From assembly GCA_034769895.1 (NCBI GenBank), contig CM068373.1, positions 281,261,879 to 281,325,878 of the forward strand: a stretch of DNA of 64,000 nt. The letters are read 5' to 3'. The translations under genes and the position numbers were made by a program. Every line of letters starts with the position of its first letter. The first letter of the stretch is position 1. Shown in pieces: positions 22,171-33,476 of this stretch. The notes under the pieces are model-generated. The model saw only the letters and a program-made list of their open reading frames with translations, did not search any database and was not told the DNA's origin. The DNA is from Magicicada septendecula. Taxonomy: Eukaryota > Arthropoda > Insecta > Hemiptera > Cicadidae.

Positions 22171-23463
22171 ATGCCAGAGGCGGGGCAGAGTAGGGGTCGG
22201 AGTGAAGGTTGCGGTCTGGTGCCCGAATATTTTACTAAAGACGAGCTCCAGTTCGAGATACGCTTGCGGGGTGGGGTTCCCCAGAGGGATGTGGCGTCCT
22301 TGAGGCGACAACTGCGGGAGCTGCTGGTGGGGGACGCCCCCCCCCGGAGAGTCGAAATTGAGGATTTGGAGGAGGAGCTGGCCTTGTGTGCGGACAAGTG
22401 GACCGAGTTCTCCACCTTGATGGAGGACTCGGAATATATGGGGAGTTCCACCCGTGTTTGGCAGCGGGTGACCCAAAGAATGCACCACTTGTCCGCTCGT
22501 CTCAGTAATTTGCTGTTGCAGGACGATCTGGAGGAGGAGGGTAGGCGGACTGCGTCGGCCCTGCAGTCACAAATTGGCCTACCTGGGGAGGCTCCAGAAA
22601 GTCCTGGTAACCCTAAGGAGATGCTCACGCGCCAGACCGTGGCCACTGAGCGGGTGGATCTCCTGGGGGAGGCCTGTAGTGCTCTGGTGGAGGAACGTCC
22701 TTCTATTTCGGTGGGCAGTCGCCCCCAGGGAGTCATTGCCGAACCCCATTTATGACCTCCTCCGTCGGCTTCCAGTGGTCGACGGTCTGGACCTTGACCA
22801 GCTTGTGAAATTCTTTGAAGGGGTTTTCGGCATTATTGATTTCCCTGGGGTGACTGGTGTTTCATTGTTAAATATGATTTACCCGTATTGTCGGGCGCCC
22901 CTGTTGGATCGTGTGGTCTGGCATCTGGGCGCGGGCGGGGATTTTGAGGCGTTCCACAGGGATGTTTTGGAACTGTTTATGCCCGGGAGGCTGCGTGACC
23001 GGATGCGGCAACGATTATTTTACAGAGTTCAGGGGCACGGGAAAAGTTAAACGTGTTTATTAATTCTATCAAAAGTGCTGCCCGTGTGCTGCGGGTGGAC
23101 GTGTCGGAGGCTGAGGTGGTGCGGGTTATTTTGGAGGGCCTCAATCCTCAGGAGAGGTCAAGGTTGGTGTTTTTGGAGAGACCGCGTAGCTTCGCAGATC
23201 TTAGCAGATCTTGTGTCTTCGCCCGCACCATCCAGATAAACGGTGAGGCTCGCTCCGGCAGTTCCGAATTCTCTGTTCCCTGTTCCCCATCTGGTCAGCA
23301 GCGGCCTTCCCGGGAGCAACGTGGTGGCAACTCTGAGAGGAAAGAATACCGTTGTTATACCTGTGGTAAGATGGGGCACTTGGCCCGGAATTGCCCTCTC
23401 AAACGGTCGGAGGTCTCGCGGGAGAACCGTCCTTCAAAAAACGGCCTGCGTGGGGGGGATTGA
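22171..23463 (+). pseudogene. gag: Gypsy N Gag with CCHC zinc knuckle
   Basis: Begins MPEAGQSRGRSEGCG. An N-terminal region with charged helices (DLEEELALCADKWTEF) is followed by a capsid-like part (DQLVKFFEGVFGIIDFPGV, then FYRVQG). The third part, INSIKSAARVLRVDVSEAE to VILEGLNPQERSRLVF, leads to a nucleocapsid knuckle CYTCGKMGHLARNC at about 23354-23395. Two frameshifts, near 22740 and near 23045, move the frame out and back. The ORF stops with TGA at 23461-23463, downstream of the frameshift heptamer. The product would assemble particles around the RNA. Codon use is GC-rich, unlike neighbouring elements. Confidence 0.85.
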
Positions 23464-23486
23464 GGGGACGCCGGTCCCTCCCCACG
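23436..23486 (+). promoter_or_regulatory. -1 ribosomal frameshift signal, gag-pol of N
   Basis: The heptamer A AAA AAC (23436-23442) is phased as AAA AAC in gag, and the -1 frame is the open pol frame. A 6-nt spacer follows. Then CGTGGGGGGG (23449-23458) can pair with CCTCCCCACG (23477-23486), a GC-rich stem of 10 pairs with one G-U. Slip site, spacer and stem match the classical retroviral arrangement and appear undamaged. Confidence 0.85.
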
Positions 23487-25598
23487 TGTGGTAGCGTTAG
23501 CGCATCCCAGGTCCCGTTATGTGCTGTTGAAACAGGACACCCATCTGGGGAGTCCTATCCTAAGCCGATTCGTCCTGGCCTCTCCGTGTGTCCATATTTG
23601 GAGCTGGAGGTTGGGAAGGGCCGTATTAGGGCCCTGGTGGACTCCGGATCGGCACGGTGTCTTATCTCCTCCCGAGTTTACCAGCAGTTGGTCAGGGAGT
23701 CATTGATTCGGTCAAGTGCTCTTTCGTCGGTGGTGTGTTGGACCGCCTCGAGGGAGGTTTTGCCGACCTCCAGATTGGTGGCCTTTAAATTTAAAATAAA
23801 TTATTTTTCGTGGGTTTGGGAGTTTCTTGTTGCTCCGAATCTGAGCGTAGATTGTATTGTGGGTGCGGACTTTATTGTGAAAAGTGGTCTGGTTCTCGAT
23901 ATCCAGGGGCACGTATGTTTCTTTAAGTTTAACCGTGCCGTACGCATTCCTTTTTTTGGATATCGGGATGAGGCGGGGGAAGGACTTGAAGAACTTCAAC
24001 CCCCGGCGTCCATTAATAATTTGAGCCAATCTCAACAGACCACTTTCCGTCAATTTTGTGAGGAGTTCCCCGAGGTGCTGACTGCCAACCTCGGACTCAC
24101 TCACAATTTGGAGTATCGTATCCGTCTTTGCGACTCCTCGGTTGTTCGTTCGCATCCGTATAAATTCGCTCCTCCCAAGATGACCATTTTGCGTGAGAAG
24201 GTGCAAGAATTGTTGGACCAGGGGGTTATTGAACCTTCCACGTCGGCCTATGCCAGTCCAGCATTCGTGGTGCCTAAACCGGGAGGGAAGCATAGGCTGG
24301 TCATTGATTACCGGAAATTAAACCAAAATATAGAAGTTGCGTCGGTGCCCCTCCCGGACCTGCATTCGGCCTTTGACTGGTTTTCGCAGGCCCGTTATTT
24401 CACCACTTTTGACCTGAATTCGGCTTACCACCAGATTCCCTTACACAGGGATTCTCGGCCGTATACTGCCTTTTGCGTACCGTGGAACCTGTACCAATAC
24501 AAGAGCGTCCCCATGTGACTGGCGGTTGCTGCTCAGACGTTAACACGTCTACTAGACTCTGTGTTCCACGATGTTAAATTCCAGTACGTGTTCAATTATC
24601 TGGATGATCTCCTCATTTACAGCTCCACTTTAGAGGAACACATGAACCATCTCCGAGAGGTGTTGTGTCGCTTGAGGCGCGCGGGGCTTACGGTGAATCC
24701 CGACAAGGTGAAATTTCCCCAGGAGGAAATTTCTTTCCTCGGTCACCTTGTCTCTCATAAAGGGGTCACGGTTGACCCAGAGAGGACGCAGGCAATCCGG
24801 GATTTTCCTCCTCCTCGGGATGCCAAAAGGGGTGGCCCGCTTCGTGGGTATGGTAAATTTTTATAGGCGGTTCATCCCGGGGGCTGCCGAGATTGCGGCT
24901 CCCCTAAATTCCTTAAGGAAGAAAGGGGCCAAATTTGTGTGGGGCGATGTGCAACAGCGTGCCTTTGAGGCCCTGAAGGAGTCCATTTTGTCGCCGCCCG
25001 TGCTTCGGATGCCCGATTTCACGAAGCCCTTTATGTGCAATATGACGCCAGCTCTGTGGCGATCGGGGCCGTGCTCTCGCAGGAGGTGGATGGTGCTCGG
25101 CAGCCAGTCGCATTTATATCTAGGACCCTCACCGACACTGAAAAGAAATCCTCGGTGTATGAGTTAGAGTGTTTGGCGGTAGTCTTCGCCCTGGACAAGT
25201 TTAGGAGGTATTTGGAACATGCTGAGTTCCTATTAGAGACCGACAATCAGGCTCTCTCGTGGCTTCTGGCGCACCCCCGTCAACTGGGTAAACTTGGCCG
25301 CTGGGTGGTCAAAATTTCATCTTTTAAGTTTAGGGCACAGCATATACGGGGGACCCAAAACATTGTTGCCGATGCTCTGTCCCGTATGTATCATCTACCC
25401 AGTGAGGAGCCAATAAATGAACCCTGCGCCTTACTCTTGGAGTTTCCCCTCGCCTTTACTGAGGTTATCCCTCATCAGCGTGATGATGAGGTGTTGGGTC
25501 CCATTATCGATAAAATTAAATCAGGCGAGATGAAGGCTCCCTATCATCTGTCCAAGGGCGTCCTCTGTGCAAGGAACGTAGATGACGGGTTTCTAAGA
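23443..25598 (+). pseudogene. pol: Gypsy N pol: protease, reverse transcriptase, RNase H
   Basis: Protease: YLELEVGKGRIRALVDSGSA, where DSG is the catalytic triad, and VDCIVGADFI is the second block. RT: FVVPKPGGKHRLVIDYRKLN, TTFDLNSAYHQIPLHRDS, then the catalytic FNYLDDLLIYS near 24600, then ISFLGHLVSHKGV and the connection FVGMVNFYRRFIPGA. RNase H: QYDASSVAIGAVLSQ, YELECLAVVFALDKF, LETDNQALSWLL, HIRGTQNIVADALSR. Breaks: an in-frame TGA at 24516-24518 inside the RT palm, and frameshifts near 24825, 25030 and 25595. Catalytic motifs remain readable, so decay is recent. Confidence 0.9.
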
Positions 25599-26671
25599 TA
25601 GTGCTGCCGAGCAAGCTGGTACCCATGGTCTTACAATATTATCACGATTCCCCGGTAGGAGGCCATTTGGGCGTTTCAAAGACCATCGCCGCGATCAGAA
25701 AGAACTTCATCTGGAAAGGCATGGACCGGGACATCGCCACCCGGGTGAAGTGTTGTCATCTGTGTAGTCTGAGCAAGCCCGCTCAGAACACCAAGTTGGG
25801 GTTGCTGTCTTCTGAGGTGGCGGGCAGACCGATGGAGAAGGTTTTCATCGACTACGTGGGTCCTTTCCCACGTAGCAAGGCCGGGAATTCGTTCCTCCTT
25901 GTTTGTGTGGACGCCTTCTCTAAGTATGTCTGGCTACTTCCCTTGCGTCAGGCTAGTGCTGCCAATACCATCATAGCCCTTCAGACCAGTATCTTTCAGC
26001 ATTTCGGGCTTCCCTCCATCATTGTCTCAGACAATGGCCCCCAATTCATCTCGAGGCAGTTCCGGAACATGTGTTTCAGGCACGGCATTCGGCATGTAAC
26101 CACTTCCCCTTACCACCCGCAACCTTCCCACGCTGAGCGATTCAATCGCAATCTGAGATCCGCTCTCATCGCCTACCTCGCGGAACAGCAGAACATGTGG
26201 GACCAGGATCTTCAGTGGTTACAGATGGCTTTCCATTCTTCCCTTCACGAAAGCCATCGTGCTGTGCCTTTTGAGGTCATGTTTGGTTTCTCCCCCGCTC
26301 ATCCCCTTAGAAATTTGTGGAGATTGGAGGATCTTCTCCCGGATTCGCCGAACGAGGGGGTCGCTCACAGGTGGAAAGAGGTGAGGAGAGCCCTGCTCCG
26401 ATCGCACGAGCGCGTGCGGCGTCGTTATAACGCTGGGAGAGTCCCCAACCCTTTCAAGGTGGGCCAGTTAGTATATTGCAGGAGCCACCCGCTCAGCTCT
26501 AAGGTGGAGGGTCGCACCGCCAAGCTTTGCTATAGATGGTTGGGACCCTTCCGGATTTCTGAGTTTGTCTCGCCTGTTACTGCCAGCCTGGTGGGTCTGG
26601 AGGATGGGATGAAGGTGAGGGTGGCCCATGTGTCACATTTGAAGGCGTGTGCCCAGGTGGAGCTTCCTTGA
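25590..26671 (+). pseudogene. pol: Gypsy N integrase
   Basis: The frame 25601-26671 is open to its natural stop. It is out of phase with the RNase H frame because of a shift near 25595. The N-terminal HHCC zinc domain includes YYHDSPVGGHLGVSKT and CCHLCSLSK. The catalytic core has D in FIDYVGPFPRSKAG, D in IIVSDNGPQFISRQF and E in PQPSHAERFNRNLR. The C-terminal part has a GPF-type motif (RWLGPFRISEF). It inserts element cDNA into chromosomes. All catalytic residues are present. Length of about 355 residues is normal for Gypsy integrases. No envelope-like ORF follows. Confidence 0.9.
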
Positions 26672-27083
26672 GTGTAGGATTGGTATTGTTTACCCCAGTT
26701 AGGATTAATTAGGGTCCTCGGGTTTGGTTTTCGGGGGGCTTCTCTGGAGGAATTGTGTTTTAAGGTTTTACTTTTTAGCGTTTTATTGTTTTAGGGGGGG
26801 GGTTAATTGGGGTTTTAAAGTTTTATCGGTATTTTAGCTCCTCTCCTTTTCTTTCTTCTTTCTATTGCTTTAGGTCGCGATCGCTCATACTCTCCGTATC
26901 TTCTACACTTACACACACCCAGCTACACACACACACACACCTTGTCCTTACTTCTGGTGTCCTTTCGTTTTCAACTTTCTCCGGATTTTATCTTTTTATT
27001 GGTTTTTAGTTAGTCCCCGCTTTTCCTCCAGTGGTGGCAGTCCCAGTGTCGGCCAACCCGTTGGACTCCTTTTGTTGTGGGAG
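26672..27083 (+). other. 3' untranslated region and polypurine tract of N
   Basis: No ORF. It has G-runs near 26735 and 26798, a CA repeat near 26925-26940, and the purine-rich GTTGTGGGAG (27074-27083) directly before the 3' LTR. Confidence 0.6.
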
Positions 27084-29247
27084 TGTGCCGTAACTATGAC
27101 AGTTACGGCGACTCACGAATTTGTTTAAGTCGAAGCGTGGCATTAGCTTCTTTCATTTGGCCGTGGGGTTTTAGTTGCGTGATAAAGACGCTCACGCTAT
27201 CTATGAGTGACGTTAGTCAACTTCGCTTTTCGTTCACGCGGCGGGGAGCGGTGTTTGTCGTGGAGTAGACAAGAAGCTGGTTTGACTGGTGGAGTGGGTT
27301 GTCAGCGGTGCATGGGCCAGCTGTTTTTTCAGTTCAGCGTCTGAAAAGTATTGTTTTTTTTTTTAATGCCGGGTTTTGGTAAATTGATTATGGAAGGCTA
27401 AGTAAAATGTGTTAAGGGGTCTCTGGGACCTGGCAACTGTGATCCTGTGGAGACCAAGATGTGATGTGTAAGTAGTTTGGGGAACTCGGACAGCATGTGC
27501 TATTGCAAAAACGGACAGGTATGCAAATATGAAAATTATTAAATTTTTCCTGGGATGTGCTTTCGCACTGCTTGTGTTTCGGGTCAAGTGTGGGCCTGGC
27601 TAGATCTTAACAAAAACAAAAAAAAAGAACAACAGTTGCTTTAATTCTGGATGTGTTTTTTTTACTTCACTGTATACCTGGAACATGCAGGTTACTGTAG
27701 TCATTGCAGATTCTTTCCTGAACGCAAGTTTTTTTAAAAAGAAAAGTCTGTTGAACTTGACTAGCCTCTGATATTTCTTTTAAATGGTCATGTCAGTTTC
27801 TCATGCTGCTAGTAGTGACAGTAATTCCTTATGTGCAAAACCTTTTTACAAAAAAAAAAGAACAAAAACACAAAAAAAAAACTTAAGAAAATGTGTTAGG
27901 ATTTGGCCGGTGTGCTCATGGGCCTAGTGAAGCGAAATCTAGCCGAGTTCCTTAATCTCCCTCAGTATTATTCAGTGTGGTTCATATAAATGTCTTGTGT
28001 TTGAATTGTGAAAAGCATGTAATGTCCAGTATACATTTTTCCTGTAATCTGTGTTGAACTTATATTGTGTCTGCCTTTTATTGGAACGTATAAATCTGAT
28101 TACGAAAAGAGCTGCAGATCACATACAATTGTAATAATACATTGCCATGTACTAGAACTGTAATTCAGAAGTATTCATCATGTTAATAGAAATGACTAAA
28201 CTTTTGTACAAGATGAAATTTCCACCTTGGAATTTAGTATTTATTTTAATTCTCTATCAATGTACAGTCACTGTTAAAGTTCTTGTGTATGTGTATATAC
28301 TCATAATTCTATGCACAAAACATGCTCACATTTTTGAGAGATATATAGCTGATTATTTGATAGTTTTTTTTAATGGAGCACTCTGAAATCAGCAAGCCAT
28401 TGTGCTACACAAGTTTATACAAGTTTAAGGAAAAGTGAGCACACACACTTGTGAATTCCACACAAAGTATATAATTACCTACCTTATGTTTACATTATAC
28501 TTTACTAATTATATGATTCTCCTTCCTAGCTTGATTGAGATTTCAGAGGGCGCATGTTGTTGTGTCAAATAATTGTTTAAATTGTTGTGGCTGTAATAAT
28601 TGTTGTAGGATAAAATTGTTCGTTAAATGGTTTATAAAATTGTTTATATTATTAAAAGTGTTTATAGTACAACCAGAGGGGGACTGAAAAGAAAAAACAA
28701 AAAGACTTATTGTTATTAAATGTATTATATTTAAATATATATAACCTTAAGTTATAAAACCTCTGGATTTACTCTTGGTATTTATTAATGTTAATATAAT
28801 TATTTCCAAATAGGGAAATTCTATTTGGTGAAGGTTAAAAATGTACTGTCGAGGCTTGTTGCATGTCATGGTTATTTTGAATACCATGTAATATATTATA
28901 AATATTTTACATATTTTATAAATTTCTAATAGAATACTTTCACAGTCTGGATACTATGAAATCTCTCATTGTAAGAAAAAAAAATTAATTTTATAGAATC
29001 AATAAATTTGTTATTTGTGGAATTTTAAAATTGAGGTCACCTCATTGGTCCAATTACCTAATGGTTACCCAGCATGTGGGCATTCTTCCACTAGGAGGCT
29101 TCTCCTGGTTCAAGTGAACAAGTGAGCCGGTCATCCAGGTGAGTTGTAGATTTTTTATTTTTTTTTAAGGAAGTCCAAACTTGTAAAATGTGTTAAATTC
29201 GGAAAGTTGAAAATTGTGTTGTGATGTCATTGGTGATGGCCGGCTCA
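27084..29247 (+). repeat. 3' LTR of element N
   Basis: 2,164 bp, near-identical to the 5' LTR. It ends GGCCGGCTCA, followed by the ACTC duplication and then the gag of element A on the other strand. Confidence 0.92.
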
Positions 29248-29251
29248 ACTC

Positions 29252-30429
29252 CTGTTTGCCATCCACCAATTGTCGGTCATCTCTCTGAAAGACTCATCCA
29301 ATAGTTCCCGGTTGTTACTCTATCTATTTCCCCGATGTTTAGTAAAATATTCTTCAATCCTGGCCAAAAACTCCATAGGTTTTCTTTTATATTGGCGAAA
29401 ATTCAACCATTCTCGATTTTCATTAACAGGGATGCCAGTAATGTTAGTGGGCCGATTTCGAATTAATTCGATCTCTTCTTGGCTGTGCCGTACTTGACCG
29501 GTTATATTTGTCATAGCAACTTCGATACCGTCATATCTTTCCCATCTTTCCGTGACTTGGTTCTGTATCTTCCCTAATTCTTCCTGTGTTTCTCTTCAGT
29601 TTTCTTCCAATTTATTCTTATTGTTTTCTTCGACACTAGTAATTTTGGTGTGTACTTCTTCCTTAAAATTCTGTACTTCTCGCTCAGTCTGGCTACATTT
29701 TTCGTCAACTTCCATAATTTGTTGTTTTATTCCGATTGTTTCTTCTTGTAATTTCTTGTTTGTGGATTCATTATTATCGTTGATTTTCTTGCTCAACTCT
29801 TACTTCAACAACTCTATCCTTTCGTCTACTTATCAATATTTTTCTGGTTAACCTCCCTTAGTTCTTCTGTTAATAGTTGTTTATTCTCATCCATTTTCTC
29901 CTCCATCTTTTTATTATTTTCATCTATTTTCTTATTGGTATTTTCGATTTTTGACTCAATTCTCCCAATTCTTCCTTTGTGGATTAGTTGTTTTCATCCA
30001 TTTTCTTACTCAATTCTTCCTTTAACAGTTGGTTGTCATCCTTCAATTCTTCCAATTTCTCCCCACCTTTTCCTCCATCTTCTTACTGTTTTCCTCCATC
30101 TTCTCTTCCATCTTCTTACTGTTTTCCTCCATCTTCTTACTGTTTTCCTCTATCTTCTCTTCCATTTTCTTACTAGTTTCATCAATTTTCTTATTTGTTG
30201 ATTTGTTATCCTCTCTCATTTGTAGGAACATTTCCATTATCTTGTCCATTTTCGTATCTTCTTTTGTAGTGGATTTCTCAGGTTGTTCCTCTTGTGACAT
30301 TGATTTGGTTGGTTCAACCGGAGGTAGTATCATTTCCACGTCTTCCACTGGCGTTGCCTCCTTGTTTTCCTTATCTATCTCTTCTTCGGCTTCTACTGCC
30401 CTTTTCTTTGATAGTGCTCGTTTCGGCAT
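29252..30429 (-). pseudogene. gag: Gypsy A Gag, N-terminal coiled-coil half
   Basis: Minus strand, starting MPKRALSKKRAVEAEEEIDK at 30429. An acidic region (VEDVEMILPPVEP) is followed by a long heptad-like Lys/Glu/Asn stretch (KKMEEKIEENSKKMEENSKK and repeats) and a second coiled-coil block (EVDEKCSQTEREVQNFKEEV). Capsid begins with RHSQEEIELIRNRPTNI, then REWLNFRQYKRKPMEFLARI. The frame has stops at several points (for example near 29597 and 29322) and a shift between about 29797 and 30040. It runs to the ACTC junction with MTDNWWMANR. The rest is at 18722-19615. The N-terminal start resembles the Gag-like protein of element B (MPNTRGKSKKRAEEKEIEEG). Confidence 0.82.
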
Positions 30430-30526
30430 TTTTATTACCTTTCTTGACTTTATGACAGCTGCCGGCTAAAATTAGGAATTGGGCAGATTATTCTTATCTT
30501 TTATGGCCTATCAATCACTAATTTCA

Positions 30527-30546
30527 GCCCCTTAAGTTGGACGCCA
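30527..30546 (-). other. Primer binding site of A (Lys-type)
   Basis: The minus strand reads TGGCGTCCAACTTAAGGGGC 4 nt after the LTR end. It resembles the tRNA-Lys PBS TGGCGCCCAACGTGGGGC with mismatches. A second, closer match lies inside the LTR at 30641-30661. Confidence 0.65.
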
Positions 30547-30550
30547 ATTT

Positions 30551-33417
30551 TGTAATAAAACCCAAAATTGCCTTACTACAAATAATGTGGATTATTTATT
30601 TAATTAAATCAAAATTTTCCTCCTCAGTATTTAATCTTTAGCCCCACTGTTGGGCTCGCCAATTTTGTAACGATCCTCCTGTTCGGGGTTACAATAAATT
30701 GTAATAATAACTAAAAAAAAAAATTAAATTTTTATTTATTTATTTATTATTAATTATTTAATTATTTCTTATGTATTTATGTATTTATATTTCTTTTAAT
30801 TATTAATCTAATCAATTTAATAGATTATGATACTCAGAATTGTTTTTTCGCGTTAATCAGATTTTCTCCTGTAATAATCGATTAGCGGTCTTTCGTTATT
30901 CTACGATGGTACTCCTTCAGTGATGTTATTCTCTTCTTTTCTTGGAGTCCGGGTGTCAAATATTATCTACAATTCTTTTATTTATATTTCTACTAATAAG
31001 TGAAACTCAAAATTACTAGATTCAAGAAGTTTATTAACATTATTGATAGTAATCGATTTTGAATCGATTAGTTAATCGATAAATAACAAACTCGTATCTC
31101 AGGGCGAGTAATTCAGTATATAAAATGTTAGTATTAATTTACGGATTATTAATTACGAATTAAACGTTATTATAATAGTCAGAGAGAAAGGCAAAGCTGA
31201 AAAGTATAATGCTTACAATAAAAACTGCTTAATTATCTAAAATACAAAATATTATTGAATAGACAATGTTAGTAAGATAAATTTCTCGAACCAGACTCGT
31301 GAAGCTGTTCTGCCGACACCGCAAAGGATTATGGGAATAGTCCAAAATGGCCGCCCCCGTGCTGAATGTAAACGGAGCGTCTTCTCTGCTGAATTCTTCC
31401 AAATAAATGTTGGTTATTGGTGTATTCCTCTTCCAAGTAGTAGTGGTTAATTACTCTTCATCACAGTGTAATTATTCGGGAGTAGTGGTCAGTTGTTCGG
31501 CGCTGCAATCAGTGTTCAATGTGTTCTTGTCTCAATGGATGTGAGATTTTACAGTGTCCAATTTTGTGTCGTTAAAAATTTTAATTCAAGTTTATATTGT
31601 CTATTATTTGGATTACGACTTCATATCTTCATAAATCACTTAATTTGGTTGATTCCAGGTTCTCTCAGTGGTTATTAATCGTATTTTTCACTTCTCTGTT
31701 GTATTTTTTATAGGTTTAGTTATAACCAAAAATTAGCTTCTCTCTTTTAGAATGAATTCATTTGTCTGAGGTCGTTCGAAGTGTACGTCTCAACGTGTAA
31801 CAATCAACTAACTCTCTTTTTCCTCCATACAATAGGTCCTGGCCGATTTAATATAAATCTACATCGTTTTAACCGATGGCATTTCCGCCTAAATAATTGA
31901 CCTTTACATTATATGATTAATTACATTTTGCTTATTACTTAATTTTATTAAATATTAATAACATAATCAATTTTTTATTTAATTCTGCGTTATTTGATAT
32001 AAAACATGATATACTTTATAGTATTTTTAACTCAAAAAAATCATATTTACTGTATATTTGAATGTAGGCTTTAACTGTACTTCCTGTCACATTAAATGGT
32101 TTACAATTTCTATTATGTTCTAATTATCAATGAATAAGATCACTGATTGAATTAAAATAGTTATTTTTCTTTAATTCTTTCTAATTTTATGATTAGGTTA
32201 ACTAATTTACCTATTATTTTTAATTTAGATCTTCCCCTTAAATTCCAGTGTTATTACACTTGCATTTTTTCTAATAATATTTTATACATTTCTTCAATAC
32301 CTTTACAAAGTATTGTTACAGTTATAATACACAGTGATTGATTTACATTATATAATTTTCATCAATTTAATTAATTTCCTTTACTCATTTACTAATTATA
32401 AGGTTGTTGATATTTACCATTTGGCCTAGATTTTACATGTGTTCACATACAAGGTTTATTATTATTACAGCTTGCTAATACCCTTTCTGACATATTATTC
32501 TTATAAAATCTTAACTAAATTAACCTCATCTAATTACAATAAGGTTTATTATCAATTAATATCATTAAACATAATAAATATTTTATAACAACAAAAATTA
32601 TATCCAATCTCAAACATTTAAGCCTTGAGTTCAATGAACTATTCATATAAACAAAACACATCTGTTTTTTCATCACCTAAAATATTACTTAAAATTAATT
32701 TTCATGCAGTTCTTGCTGTTTTTGTTGTATTTCAGGGATGTACTTCTTATCACTTCACTATTTAGTGCATTATCTCATCATACTGTTTGCCATATTATCT
32801 AATATTGTGAGATAAAAAATAGCACTTACTTGGGATTATCATTAGTATATTTTCATAATAAAATAACTTGCATTGGTCCACTGTTATTCTTTGATCTTAT
32901 CTCTATTACGTTTTCTAGTCTTATAAGATCAAGAATCTTATTTACAGAGGATCATTAAGATTTGTTTTTTCATTATAAAAATACCTTTCACTGGTACACT
33001 TTTAATTATACCTCTAGACACTTTTACTTATACATACTTTACATTTACTATTATTTTATTGCATTTTACTTTTCTTATTTATTTTCATCTTTTTTGGGGT
33101 TTTCTAATTTTATTACATGTGGTTGTTTCTCTAACAGTTGTTCCTTTATTATGGATGTTTTTCTATCCTGGGCATTTCCTGACCTGCTCCTATACTACCT
33201 GGGTATAATTACTTTATACATTGGTCTATCACTATTTTTCTATAATTTCTTATATATTGCATGGTTGTTTTTAAGTTATTTTATCTCTTCGAACTATTAT
33301 TTCACTACACTGTGGTCCTTGACTAACTTTTATAGTAGTTTTCATTGATGTCATTTTATTTTAATTTTATATATGATTATTTTTTAAATTAGAACAATGT
33401 GGATAATCTGTCATGCT

Positions 33418-33420
<3 letters not shown>
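30551..33420 (-). repeat. 5' LTR of element A (2,870 bp)
   Basis: Minus-strand start TGTAGCATGACAG at 33420, end TTATTACA at 30551. It retains the 1.2 kb (31476-32704) missing from the 3' LTR. At 30667 it contains an internal copy of the LTR-end/PBS junction (TGTAACGATCC preceded by a Lys-PBS-like stretch). No coding frames of note. Confidence 0.88.

Positions 33421-33473
<53 letters not shown>
33421..33473. repeat. (AT)26 run between A and G
   Basis: 53 bp of uninterrupted AT dinucleotide. It directly touches the terminus of LTR A on the left and LTR G on the right. Confidence 0.98.

Positions 33474-33476
<3 letters not shown>

Larger units (their letters stand above)
19620..29247 (+). mobile_element. 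Full-length Ty3/Gypsy retrotransposon N nested in A gag
   Basis: LTRs at 19620-21786 and 27084-29247 start TGTGCCGTAAC and end GGCCGGCTCA, flanked by the 4-bp duplication ACTC (19616-19619 and 29248-29251). It carries an initiator-tRNA-Met-type PBS, gag, a -1 frameshift site, PR-RT-RH-IN and a purine tract GTTGTGGGAG before the 3' LTR. The two LTRs are very similar over 2.16 kb with scattered substitutions, so this is the younger insertion. The GC-rich coding region contrasts strongly with surrounding A sequence. Frameshifts and a stop make it defective. Confidence 0.92.
10861..33420 (-). mobile_element. Ty3/Gypsy retrotransposon A, carrying two nested insertions
   Basis: LTRs of one family (10861-12503 and 30551-33420) bound gag and pol on the minus strand. 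Order in the transcript: LTR, Lys-type PBS, gag, a -1 frameshift signal, PR-RT-RH-IN, hairpin array, PPT, LTR. Element N (19620-29247) splits gag and solo LTR H (15731-17134) splits pol. Removing both plus their duplications leaves about 11.5 kb. Conceptual reading frames continue across both insertion points, which confirms the nesting. In-frame stops in gag and pol make it defective. The borders lie in AT-rich runs, including (AT)26 on the right. Confidence 0.9.
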
